Shown here in pieces: positions 37,036-49,070 of a stretch of 64,000 bases of DNA. The stretch comes from Diploscapter coronatus (Eukaryota > Nematoda > Chromadorea > Rhabditida > Rhabditidae). The notes below the pieces were generated by a model. That model made no database searches. It was not told the DNA's origin and saw only the letters and a list, made by a program, of their open reading frames with translations. Location: contig OZ038423.1 in assembly GCA_964036155.1 (NCBI GenBank), positions 41,121,249-41,185,248 on the forward strand, given 5' to 3'. A program made the translations under genes and the position numbers. The number at the start of each line of letters is the position of its first letter. Position 1 is the first letter of the stretch.

Positions 37036-40000
37036 ATGCGACACGTCAATTATGATGCGCATATTAACGATCCACTCAATTTAACTATGGGGTTTATAAT
37101 TTTAATTGTAAGTTAATTTTTTTCTTTAAAACATGGATAACTTTCTAGGAATGTTAATTAGTAATAATGAAAAAAAACAAATTTTTTATTTCTTTGTTTG
37201 CATTTTCACTATCCTTTGCTCATAGAACGCAAATGCTCAAATTTGAATATGCACCAGTTATTACTTTTTGCGTAAACGAATTCCTAAGAATACCTGGAAT
37301 TTTTATAGGATTTTAGAACGGGGGTTTTGCAGAGAGTTTCAAGCTCTATAAAAGGCCTTGTCTGGTCAACCCTGGAAAATTAACGAAAACACCTGTTTTG
37401 TGGTTTAAAGGTCAGTCAAAATCTCGAAAATCCGATCCCTTAAGTAACACGCTTTGACACTTCAGATGATTTCTATTGGTATTAGGAGGTTATCCTGGAA
37501 ATTTCAACTCCCTACGATGGGACATGATCTCCAAGTTTTATCTGTTTTGTGCAAAAGTTGCGGAAGTCAACAAGTTTCATGCGTAAAAATCATTTTGTAA
37601 TTTGTTCGAACGAGTTTCGATCACTTTCAAACTTACGACTAGCAAGGACTCGACCTATTTTGGATGGCGACAGGGGAGAAATGAATGAATTAATTCGATT
37701 TTTGACAAGTAATGAACCAACATCTCAGTTTCTATAGACGAATTATCAAGGATATTTTGAAGAGCAATTATCGAGTTAATTAGGGGGTGTTTAGATCGGT
37801 CCAAATCGGAATTTTCTTTTGGATATGTGTATTTGAAGGATCTCGCAGCACTTTTACAAGTTTCAAGCCCCATCAGCATCAAATTTGAGAAGTCACTTGC
37901 GCTCTCTATCTTTACTTTTGCGAATTTTTCCAAGCTTGAAAAATGTCTGTTTAAGGAGTATAGGGGTATAGAAAGGTAGGCTATGTTAGGTCTCAAAATT
38001 ATGAGCAGCATGATTAGTGTTTTTAGATACTGTTCAGCCTAGACTACTTAACCTATACCCATAATCCTATTTTTCAGGTGTACGGCTTTTATAAGAAGCC
38101 ATAAAAATAATTTGATCCTGAGTATATTTCCATTTCATATCTTGAAGTTAGAATTACTCACAGTAAATTTTGATTTACAACCACATTTACTTATTCAAAC
38201 CCAAAAAAAAATTTTATTACCGTATTTCAGGATGGACTAATTGGTTTATTCTGCAATACATTTGTTATTTTCGTATTCTCCAAAGAAAAGAATAAAACCT
38301 CGTTCAACCTGATTTGTCTATTTCGAGCCATCAACAACGTCATCAATTTGCTATTTTTCATTACAAATGTTTTCCCGCTAACAATCGCGTGAGTTTTTAT
38401 AGGCTTAGTGGATTTGCACATTCTTAGCAAGTTGATTCTTTAATACATATCCATAAAATTGAGATAATTCAAGTGTAGATGTTCGAATCAATTGAGTCAG
38501 AGTTCTATTTGCATTTTATCTCAATTCAATGTTTGAAAATTGTCTAATGGCACCTGGAGTTGGGATAAATTAGTAACTTTTCAGGGGTTGGACTCCGTAT
38601 TCGTTGATTGTTGAAGATTGCTATATGAAGTTCAATATGTGCCTATACAATATAAATCGTTCCATATGTCTTGTTCTGGCTGTTAATCGCTTACTTGCTA
38701 TCTACTTTCCAGTGAGATACAAACTATTCTTCGGATTTAAAACTACACTTGTTAGTTCATTTTTGAAATTATAAAATTTAATATCGATATCTTCAGGTTA
38801 TTTTATGTCTGCTTCAAGCAGTCTCTATTGTTTACGAATTGGAGTCCCAGGTTGAAATCCTAATCACTTACGGTACTGTATACATAGTTTCGTTACTATG
38901 GCTTTCTACATAAATATGAAAATGAAGTGCAAAAATTGCAAATGCAAATTTGAGTGTTATGCGAATTGTTATATTTTGGTGAGCACGTTTAATTGAAATT
39001 TGCATTTTATATGCAAAAATGGTTTGGTTAACCATGTGATATTTGAAAAATATGATCGTTGAAGGTTTAAAAAACGAGTATAATCAAGTAAATATGTTTC
39101 TTTCTTATAGCTAGGAACCGCAAACTCCTCCCCTCTGCAAAATGCGACAGGGAATAAAAAGTGGTTATATGAGACTCAAAAAATAGGAAGCAGGTACCCT
39201 TCAAAGTTGGTGCTCATGAAAGATCACCATCAGAATCGATGCACGACCCATAAAAACGCTTATACATCAGAAAATCTTGTCAAGAAGTGCACGTTCGCAG
39301 ACGTTTTATATTGCAAAAAAACGTGTTCATTTCGTAAGCTGCTTCTGTTAGCTTTTTCGGCCACAAATTTTTATTTTGTTTGATTTTTCTGTATGAATAT
39401 CTTAGTTACATCAAGAGTCATAAGTTTGGATGAGAAATTTCCCAAAATTATACATTTTGTAAAACTATTGCGGTCCTTAATTGTATAGGTGAATACTCAG
39501 CAACAGACTTAGGGATCATTTTCATCGGATAAGAGGAAATAAAATAAAGGGAGCTGGTCGCAAGTGCGAAATCATATTTATGCTATCACTTTGTAGAAGC
39601 AAAGTTCTTGGCTAATGACAAATTAGAGATGGAAATTTGTAAAACAACTTTTCAAGGGATAAATCGCAAGAGGATTTTGACGATCGTTTTCCCTCGAACT
39701 GTCTAACAACAATATTATGAGGAAGTGTTGCTCTTTATAAAAAATACATTTCAGACGATTATTCAAATACGAGTGTGACATTTGATCCAAATGAGATGTC
39801 ATTTATTCTTCCGGGCAGCAAAAACACTCAGGATAATTCTGGGTCGAGCCGTGTGAAAATGTTGGAAATTCTCACTCCAATATTCTTTGCGAGCTGTGTT
39901 CTGATCAATCTAGCCATTCTATTCAAGATTTGTTACTATATCGTAAGTTGATTTTATTTTTCAATGTTTATTCGTATGTCTAAAGCCTGTTTTCCTGGTT

Positions 40001-41091
40001 CATATCTGGATTTATGATATGTCTAGGTTGCAGAATAAACATAAATTTAGATAAATTAAATACTGCAGAAAACATTGCATTAATTTCAAAAATTCATCAC
40101 TTTGTGGAGGATATAAAATTTTCGTTTTATATGATTTATATTTTACTACTAAATTAAAACATTATCTTCAGCTGTTTCGATCAAAATTTAACACAAACAC
40201 GGGTAAAGATAGGATAAAGAAAAATGCTCGATTATTTCTGCAGGTTAGCATGTCTGAGTAATAATTTTAACGCATTAATTAGCCAAAAATATCACATCTG
40301 ATGATGGCAAAAGCATTTGAGAGCATATGTCATTTCTAATATGCAATTATGACGAAAGTCGGCTAATTTTAAGTCTAAAATAGAACTAAATGATATTTGA
40401 TGAAAAGTAGAATGACGAACGTCTTGTTCTTTTGAAATTACATCAAATTTTAAACCACCCGAAATAAATAAATAAACCATTTTGATACAAGGCAAAAAAG
40501 CAAACCATATTTTGAATCGAGTACAAAATTTAACCATACGTTAAAATCAGTTCCAATCTAAATGGTAGTTGCCCACACTTTGTATTGCGACATTTTATTA
40601 CTGATCCATTAAAAACGTATTGAGAAAGTGTTGTCCCTTCTAATTTTGAATAAATCAGAGTATACGTTTTCAGACTATCCTACAAGACAGCGTGTTTCTA
40701 GTTGATATGGCTTTTATATCATATTTTGGGTGAGTCATTACAATCGAGTCCATGGAATTTAGTTTCTTTTGATATTTATCATTTTCTGATTCTTTCCGAA
40801 ATAGTGCAGATCTTTATTTCAACGCGGACTTCCTTGAAGCTAATTATATCGGGGTTCTGAAAAGAAAAATGAAATTTCAGTGGATTATTCCATTCTCGAT
40901 TTTGGAATTTCATTTCGTGGATATTCATCGGCGAAAACGTGCATACCATTGATGGAGTCGTGATGATGTTGTTCACTGAACAGAGCAAGTCGTTCATCTG
41001 CTTCTGTCAACAGCATCAATCGAATAAAGATAAACAAAATAGGCTTCATAAATCTACTATTCAATCTAAAATGATCACCGTCATTAATTAA
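37036..41091 (+). CDS. srx-type 7TM chemoreceptor, tandem copy A
   Basis: Complete serpentine receptor class X-like GPCR, about 332 residues. Exons: 37036-37107, 38231-38388, 38585-38750, 38797-38872, 39755-39942, 40172-40243, 40674-40729, 40881-41091. It opens MRHVNYDAHINDPLNLTMGF. TM1 is DGLIGLFCNTFVIFVFS. The TM3 region is NRSICLVLAVNRLLAIYFPV, a DRY-like site typical of Srx receptors. TM5 is ILTPIFFASCVLINLAILF. The penultimate region is TILQDSVFLVDMAFISYFG. Copies B and C share exon lengths (72 or 69, 158, 166, 76, 72, 56 bases). Unlike them, A has no intron after IDG in the last coding region. AATAAA lies at 41101. The intron at 38873-39754 contains repeat sequence related to 49.6 kb. 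Likely role: chemosensation in ciliated neurons. Confidence 0.88.
37226..37520 (+). repeat. Dispersed repeat, copy 2
   Basis: Diverged direct copy of 19231-19530, with shared blocks listed there. It lies in the first intron of srx copy A. A shorter related piece around 37840-37880 (TTTCAAGCCCCATCAGC) may be a further fragment. Confidence 0.6.
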
Positions 41092-41955
41092 TGTGATAAA
41101 AATAAACGATTTTATTACTTCCTCATTTCTTGAACCAATATACGGTAATAAAGCCGGAGCAATATTTTACAAAGTACGACGTTTCTGATATGCCTCATAT
41201 TCGTTCCCATCATATTGCATATCGCGATTCTTGGGTATTGAGGCTACGCATTTTTCTGCGAAAAGTCTCACGATACTGTGTTATTTTGTAGCAAATATCA
41301 ACAGCCATAACTACAACATACCTGAAGCGAATTCCAAAAGTTCACAAATACTGTCTTTGCCATAATATCAGAACTAATCGACTCTTCGAGTTATTTATTA
41401 CACTTAAAGTTGCGTAAATGACTAATTATATTACTGATGAATTATGAAAATTATTAGAAATTTAGTTTTATTCACCGATTTTGAAAATTCGGTTTCGATG
41501 GAGAAAAACACCAGATATTAATTTAATTAGAATGTAACTTATCGTAAACCTGTATAACCGTTCAAAGCAGGTAACTCAAATTCGTTGAAGTAACCATCTA
41601 CAATTTACAAATAATAAATCTCATGGATCCTTACGGGAACATTTCATAAGATGTTTATTTTGTTAATGACCTACTCTTTATCTAAAAAGAGAAATCTTTA
41701 GTTTATCCTAAACTTATCTTTATAAGTAAGGACGATAAATTTAAATTATCACTCCATTATGATGTACGAGGCATTCTTGTTAAGGCATGCTTTTTCCAGC
41801 TATGAGAAGACCTTTCATTACGTCTGCAAAATTAATGCGTTTACTGTGAAATTCGTTCTTTATCTTTCATAAGCTTTTCTCCAATTTTATGCAGAACCTT
41901 AAATTATCTAGTCTAGCCAATTTCAAATATTCCATTATGAGTGTAGTTTCAGGAG
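41092..41955. other. Intergenic region between srx copies A and B
   Basis: A+T-rich; no coding exon. It contains the copy A polyadenylation signal (41101) and presumably the promoter of copy B. TTTCAG three bases before the copy B ATG is a trans-splice-like acceptor. Confidence 0.6.
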
Positions 41956-44262
41956 ATGCGATACGTTCATTATGAACATGCTGGTGATCCTCTGAATTTG
42001 CCCATGGGATCGCTCATATTTATAGTAAGTAATCAGTATTTTCTTCTCTAAATGAATCTATAAAGATCTGGACAACCATACTTCCAAAATCTGTATTCTT
42101 GAAAGTGCTTGATCTTAAAAAACCAAAAATTCTAAAATTTTGGCAATTTGGATTCTTCGTGATTTCGCAGGTTTTTTTTGATGAAATAGTGTAGGGAAAA
42201 TCCATCTCAGTTTCTCAAGCAAAACAAAGACAACTAGCCAGTAACTCCAGTCATTTGAGAATCATGACAAGTACTAATCAATACTGAACTGTTGATTGTG
42301 CCTGAGCTTGTCCTTGCCTACTCTAATTATGTGGCGAAGTTTTCAAGTTGTTGAATAATTCAAATTGTCAAAATTTTTAAATTATTGTTTTAGGATGGAA
42401 TGGCTGGAATATTCTGCAACGCGTTTGTCATTTTCATCTTCTTCAAAAGCAGTGAGAAGACTTCCTTCAATTTGATTTGCGTGTTTCGAGCTGTCAATAA
42501 TGTCATCAAACTGATCATGTTCGTAATAAATATGTTTCCACTGACTGTTTGGTGAGTTTCCAAATATTATTTTTTAGTATCGAAAAAACATTTAGGGGGA
42601 TGACAATTTTACCTCTGCCAGTAGAAGATACCTACATGATTTTGAATATCAGCCTCTATCACGTTAATCGAGCAATATGCATTGTGCTGGCGGTAAATAG
42701 ATTCATTGCTCTATTCTTTCCAATTCGATATATGCAGTTTTGTGGATTTAAAGCTACTCTTGTGAGCAAAAATAAAATTAATTTTAAGCTGAATTGGAAT
42801 TTAGATTGTGCTCTCAATACTTCAATTTGTGTGTGTATATCGCGAAATGGAACCACAAATCGCGGACATGATTTATGATAGTTCGTTTCCTATCACTTAA
42901 ATGAATAGTTAGAAATTACAACTTTGGCAAATTTAACTTTCAGAAAGTGAGAAAACAGTCAACAACAGTATAACATTCTCTCCCGATCTGATGGAATTCG
43001 CTCTGCCGATCAGCAAAAATTCCGAGGAAGATTTCGGAACGAGTCTGATTGACAAACTTGGCACAATTACGCCGATATTTTTTGTGATTTGTGTTGTGAT
43101 CAATTTTTCGACTCTGCTGAAGATATCGTATTATTATGTGGGTTTCCTAAAGAATATTTATTAATTTTAAAGGAAATAACGAATTCAAAATAAGTAAAAG
43201 GTTGAAGTAAAATTATCATTTCTACTACGGTAACTTATTCCTACACCATGTAGCCTGCATGATCCTATCATTAAATTAAAATTTTAAGAGAGCATTGCCG
43301 TAGCTTTAATTAGTCATTTACCAAACAGAATTTTACAGAACCAATTTCAGTTGTTACAACAGCAAATTGATACAAATGTCAGCAGGGAAAAGATCAAAAA
43401 GAATGCTCGACTATTTCTGCAGGTGAACATTTGCGAACAATATCTATAAATTAGACATGAGATGGGATTTTATTGAGGAATTTACACGATAAACAAAGAT
43501 ATTTTATTTTCAGACGCTTCTACAAGATGGGATGTTTCTAGTAGATATGGCTTTCATCATTTACTTCAGGTAACCAGTATTTTTGATTTGTCACAATTTT
43601 CGTATAGAATTTAACTTTTTCAAAGGTCAACTTGCGACGATTTGTAAATGACAGGCAATTAACAAAACTAGTACGATAGTACGACGAGGTAGTACGCTCA
43701 CTAATAAAAGTAGTACTGGGAAAGCCAATGCAATGATTCATGAATTTCTAAAACACATCGTTAATTTTTGCCGTACTACTTTTATTAATAAGCGTACTAC
43801 CTTGCCGTACTACTATACTTCTTTTATTAAATGGCAAAATGACACTTTGTAATTTAGACATTTAATGACTAATGTTAATTAGGTTTGCATGATAAATCAA
43901 AGAAATGTCATATTTTTCTAATGTTTCAGAAGAGGAAACTAATAATACCACCAGTAAAATCAGCACAAAATTACTGAACAAACTAATATTTTTTGAAGAT
44001 AAGTTATACATTTCAGCAATCTCTTTAAATCTCGTTTCTGGAGCTTCATAAGTTGGATATTTGTGGCAGAGAATGTGCACTCTTTAGACGGGTATTTGAA
44101 TTTTTTATCCCAATATATTTATCAAAGTATTATTTCAGAGTTGTAATGTTACTCTTCACAGATCAAAGGAAATCTCTCATACAAATATTCAAGCAGTTTG
44201 TTCGTGCCGAACCCCAGCAAACTTGGGCCCAAAAATCAACCTCTCTTACTCGAATCTCATAA
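41956..44262 (+). CDS. srx-type 7TM chemoreceptor, tandem copy B
   Basis: Complete paralogue of copies A and C, about 329 residues. Exons: 41956-42024, 42394-42551, 42596-42761, 42805-42880, 42944-43137, 43351-43422, 43514-43569, 44017-44091, 44139-44262. Start MRYVHYEHAGDPLNLPMG. TM1 DGMAGIFCNAFVIFIFF. TM3 NRAICIVLAVNRFIALFFPI. TM5 TITPIFFVICVVINFSTLL. TM7 side FWSFISWIFVAENVHSLDG, continuing across an intron to VVMLLFTDQRKSL. The exon 4 donor sits where copy A has its donor, but the splice dinucleotide falls three bases further in the alignment (GATA|GTTCGT). The frame stays intact. A roughly 210-bp inverted-repeat element occupies the intron before exon 8. Confidence 0.88.
43641..43853. 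mobile_element. Long inverted-repeat element (foldback/MITE) in srx B intron
   Basis: The left arm (about 43669-43716, rich in TAGTACG and ending TAATAAAAGTAGTAC) is matched in inverse by 43773-43818 (GTACTACTTTTATTA...). Weaker pairing extends outward to TGACAGGCAATTA on the left and TTAAATGGCAAAATGACA on the right. The spacer is about 55 bp and has no coding capacity. Arms this long and well matched suggest a recent foldback element. Confidence 0.7.
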
Positions 44263-45052
44263 CCAGACAGCAAACTATCGAGTTTAAATTCTGTGATAAT
44301 GATAATGGGATCGATGAGGAGTGAGATTTGGGGGAATGTTAACTTCGTGGAATAAGGAATTCTGCCCGTACAACAGATGAAACTAAAATTGCATGTGATT
44401 TTTCTTATGTCATAATATATGATTTAATCGTAACATAATAGCCAACAGTTGCTTTAATAAAGTATAGAAATTACGGTTAGAACTATACCGAAGTAGTAGA
44501 ACCTCAGGCAAATTTTCATCATAGCCCATTTTCGCACGAGAACAAGAACTGGAAATTTTATCATAAGAATTGGGCGAAATTTTCGTTTCGACTACTCCGT
44601 ATATTAATAATGTTTCAGAATTTAGGTTAACTTATAAGGATCGTTTTTAATAGCATCTTTTCTATTTACTAATTATTAGATTAAAATAGTCTATTCTACA
44701 TAATAATGTTCTCATGCAATATTCCATTATTCATGATAATAAATTGAATCAACAATTTTGCAAAATGATTTTTTGATTTCGATAACAATTTCAATAGTCT
44801 AATTTAAATTAGATAAGTCTGTTCTAAATTTGTCCATGATGTACTGAACGCTATAATAAAAAGTGAGAGAATTAGATTAGATAAAAGATTAATCACCAGG
44901 CGAGAATTCTTCGAAAATTTAACTTGTGTTTTGTTAATTCCTCTGTAATCACATTATAATTCGTGTTGAAAACGCTGATACCTTAATCTTACACATACCA
45001 ATATCATAATTGCACGTTAGCTCTTACTTACTACCATTCATAACCTTAGGAA
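44263..45052. other. Intergenic region between srx copies B and C
   Basis: A+T-rich, with no exon or notable repeat seen. It presumably contains the old promoter of pseudogene copy C. Confidence 0.6.
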
Positions 45053-46202
45053 ATGAGACATATCGAATATCAGCATGTCGGTGATCCTCTGAATTTGTCC
45101 ATGGGACTGACCACTTTGATTGTGAGTATTTTTGCTACGATTATTTAAAATAATAAAAGGGTGAGTTATTTCAATTTTCAATTTTATCTAAATAATAAAT
45201 TTAGGATGGGATAATTGGAATACTCTGCAACACTTTTATAGTATGGACATTTTTCAAGAGTAGTAACAAAGCCTCCTTCAATCTGATTTGTTTATTTCGG
45301 GCCGTTAACAGCATCGTCAATCTTGGGATCTTCATTGGCGATATCGTTCCTCTGATTTTATGGTATAAATTTGTGAAAATAAGCTGCGTATTTTAAGGGG
45401 GTTTACGCCACTTTCATTGAAATTCGAAAATACCTACATGGTTTTGAATAATAATGAATATTTTATTACGGTAAGAAATTAATTTCATCTCTAGTTTCAA
45501 ATGTTTATCAATCTTAGCTATTTCAATCACAGCGAAATTCAACTTCAAGCAAGAAATTTATGAAAAACGCTCGTCGATTCCTGTAGGCTAGTTATCCAAT
45601 TAGCAGAATTAGCGATATCAATAAGATTATTAAAAATGAAGCAAAGAATAGAAACGTCGTAATATATCAGCTTGATGAAAAAGTTGCAACATTTCAATAA
45701 CAATGTCTCGATTTCTGCTAAATTTAGTTGAAAATACACTTTGCAATAATCAGCGAGCAAAATAATAATCGTGTCTTGATCTTCAAACCATAAATCATTA
45801 TGACTTTTTACTTGCAAAATTATACTTTTCAGACGATCCTACAGGACAGTGTGTTCATCATCGATATGGCTTTCATCATATATTTTGGGTAAAGATTGAA
45901 CAGCTTCTAAAATAATTGATAGAATACTAATTTCAGCAGCTTATTCGATTCGAGATTTGGGAATTTCATATCGATGACATTCATTGGGGAGAACGTATTC
46001 ACAGTCGATGGGTAGATCTCATAGAAAATCTATTACATTTTCATACTCGCCGATTCAGGATAGTATGGTCCTATTCAATGAACAGAATAGCTTCAATTCC
46101 AAAATCAAGTGCTGCTTCCAAGGAGATTTCATTAAGACCAACCTGAATGCGTCCACAAAAAGAGCGAAAAACCTTTGTAAAAATACTACTACAACGATGT
46201 AG
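45053..46202 (+). pseudogene. srx chemoreceptor copy C, truncated pseudogene
   Basis: Third tandem srx copy. Recognisable pieces: 45053-45121 (MRHIEYQHVGDPLNLSMG), 45205-45362 (TM1-TM2), 45398-45470, 45518-45586, 45833-45888 (TILQDSVFIIDMAFIIYFG), 45937-46011 and 46064-46202. Exon 3 stops after ENTYMVLNNNEYF. The rest of TM3, the DRY-like NR motif, TM4 and TM5, which occupy exons 3-5 in A and B, are missing; about 47 bases stand in their place. The next exon ends ARRFL followed by TAG where A and B have CAG, and its donor is GC instead of GT. Both lesions fall at the same exon end. The last two exons remain open, so the decay may be recent or a partial transcript may persist. Confidence 0.85.
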
Positions 46203-47468
46203 AGTATGAAGATAATAAAAAATGATATTTAATTTTGTTGACAAAGAGAAAAAGTTAGAAAATTACGATCTCAAGGAACGAATCATGCACTTCAGTGGTT
46301 CCTTCGAGGGTGAAATCTACAAGAGGCCCTTTCAAAGTCGATAGATAACCCACTTACCGAAACTTTTACAGCTTCTACCAATAAAATCTGTATATATATC
46401 TGACCACTTCCAAGATCGATGAATCAGCTTTATTATTTTGGATTGGTTCGTGGCCAGTAGTTCTTCTTTATTTGTCAACCTTTTATCCTTCTATCTAACT
46501 TGCACTTTAAGAGTAAATGTTAGAACTGTTCAAAGTGATGTGGAACAGGGGTCCGTCGATTTGGCTCAGAAATAAGAAAGTTATAAATTATTTCCCGAGA
46601 TCGGATCTGTCAAAACTTCAAGCTACCGTAGTCCTGCATACGATAATTCTTATGAGAAACAAGCTGCACCATGAAAATCAGTGTGAAAAACAACAATATA
46701 TGCGAAAATCAGCCCTATTTGCGGACCCGTTTATACCGACTTTGGCCCTTACTGACATTCGCTCTTAAGCTTGGAGTAGCTTATGATGGGACAAAGTTAT
46801 GTTCAACTAAATTTAGAAATTTTTCAAGCCACCAACAACATAGATGTTTCTTGTTCTCTATGTCAAGAATTATAAAGATTATTCTTAATTTGTTCATAAA
46901 ATAGTTGCATGACATTTCTATACCATTTTTAATCAAATTAGGGCTTTTTTATTTATTTCTATTTAAACTTTCGGTTCTGCAAATTTCGGCGTTTTTGAGG
47001 TGATTTCGATCTCGCGAAAAATTCAAATTTCACTTCCGATTCCGAATTTTTAAACATTTGATTCCGCAACAGCCCTGCTTTTGAACTCTCGGATTAATTC
47101 AAGCACAAATCACACTATTGTTTTCCCAGCAAAACTGATAGAATCGATATTTCATGGAGACGCAATCATAGAAACTTGATTGATGGCGATAGCCTCTTCA
47201 CAACATCCATGAAAATGCCATTTTGACGAAATAAAACTGCAATAGCAGTTCATTTTTCGTGGTTTTCATGTTGTGTACACTAACTGTTCCTTCTGTAGTC
47301 TGATCAATTTCGTTGAGCAAAGAAGCAAAGAGATTATGATTTTATGGCAAAGAGAGAGAGAGAGAGTTTGAAAGTAAATATTTCCCAATCTCCAATAGAG
47401 TAGAGAGAAGAAAAGGTTTTAAAAAGGACGGAGACTTGGCAATTCAATTCATTTCGTGGTTTGCAGAG
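46203..47468. other. Intergenic region, no gene seen
   Basis: No supported exon. A short GA-dinucleotide run lies at 47351-47366. The frame at 46517-46768 has no splice context or family likeness. The last 150 bases probably contain the promoter and leader of the dehydrogenase gene. Confidence 0.55.
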
Positions 47469-49070
47469 ATGGCGAAACGTTTCGAGGGCAAAGTCGCCAT
47501 TGTCACTGGTAAAATGTCTTTATAAAATATGCCGTCTTATGTTTTATATTATTCTGCATTATTTTATGTATTCAATGCAAGCCGAATATCATGTGAAAAG
47601 TCGGGCAAAAGCATTTAGCCAATTGTGATATGTCATGTTCGTCTCATCAACTATCATGATTTATTCAGTTTAGGGTTTTGTTAAATTTTAGAACATTTGA
47701 TTAGAAGCAGATCATATAATCAAGCATAACAATTATATTTTTGGTTCTATATTCTTGCACAACATCATCTCAGCATTTTTCACGATTTAATCCAGGAAAT
47801 TGCAGGTTCTTCGAACGGAATCGGAAGAGCTACCGCTGTCTTATTCGCAAGAGAAGGAGCAAAAGTCACATTGACAGGAAGAAGTGAAACAGCCTTGACT
47901 GTATGTTTCATGTTTCATCATACAACCCTCCTAGAAATTCATCTTTAGGAAGCAAAGAACGAAGCTATTGCAGCTGGAGCGAAAGAGAGCGATGTTCTGG
48001 CCGTGGTTGGAGATCTGAGGGAGGAGAATGTGCAGAAGGAACTCGTCGATAGAACCGTCGAGAAGTTCGGGAAACTTGATATTCTGGTAAACAAAAAAAA
48101 TAATTGAGTTTGAAATGATATGATAAAATTTTGGATCCACAATGCTGGTGGTGCAGCGCCTGATATGACACCTCGACAAGGATTCCAGATGACCATCAAC
48201 GACTACGATTATATCATGGAACTCAATTTGAGAGCGTATGCAACCATTTTTGAACAAACAATTTCAAGGAGACGAATATTCAGCATAGTTTCTCTAACAA
48301 ATCTGGCAAGAGAACATCTTGTCAAGTCGAAAGGAGAGATCGTCGTTGTTTCGAGCATAGCTGGACTTCCGCACGGGGTATGACGAATTAGTACTATCTT
48401 TCTTCACAGTTACAACATTCAAGATTTGCAGAATTCCAAAATGCCCTATTACGCGATTTCAAAAGCAGGATTGGATCAGTACATGAGAGCTTTGGCCGTC
48501 GAAATGATTGAGCATGGTGTTCGCGTGAATGGAGTCAAGTAGGGAAAATTGTGTAATTCAAAATTATGAAAATGAAATTTAGTCCTGGAATAGTTCGCAC
48601 AACAATTATACATAAACAAGGAGCAACTTCTGAAATAATGGAACAGGCAGAACAATTCGTCCTATCTGACAAGGATTTTCTGCCTTCACGCACGATTGGA
48701 CTGCCCGAAGACATTGCAAAGGCGATTGCCTTCCTGGCCGATAGAAGTATGGAATTCAAAAGCAATTTCGCAATTCTTGATATGCTATCATTTCATTCGG
48801 AATGAAAAGCTCATAACTTTTGAATCAGCTCTCTGCTATCTTGCTCCATTTTAGTCTGATAATATGATCAGCAATAAGTGAAAACTAGCAACGAGATGAT
48901 AATCATCACGATAATGTAAAAAAGAGAGGTATAGTTATTTTGTTGCAGATTCTTCTTCGTACATAATCGGTCATTCCCTGGTAATTGACGGTGGATCGAA
49001 TCTGATCAGCACTTTGATGCAGATGGACTTTGCCAAAGTCTTAAAATTGACTCAGCAGCAGAGTCAGTGA
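47469..49070 (+). CDS. Short-chain dehydrogenase/reductase (classical SDR)
   Basis: NAD(P)-dependent oxidoreductase with a Rossmann fold, about 286 residues. Exons: 47469-47508, 47806-47900, 47949-48086, 48135-48235, 48284-48377, 48432-48538, 48583-48746, 48949-49070. Motifs: the cofactor loop VAIVTGSSNGIGRA; FGKLDIL, then the NAG motif as IHNAGG; the catalytic Ser in IVVVSSIAGLPHG; the catalytic YxxxK as YYAISKAGLDQYMRALAVEM; VNGVNPGIVRT; and the end SSYIIGHSLVIDGG. Substrate unknown. One splice site is abnormal: the only way to join LDIL to HNAG in frame needs an acceptor reading TTTTGG instead of TTTTAG (48129-48134). TTGCAG precedes the ATG, consistent with trans-splicing. AATAAA lies at 49128-49133. 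Confidence 0.9.

Noticed and set aside
46517..46904. Plus-strand frames after the srx pseudogene
   Set aside because: No similarity to srx or other families and no splice context; consistent with chance.
47945..48257. Minus-strand frames over the dehydrogenase
   Set aside because: Antisense shadows of SDR exons at 47949-48235.
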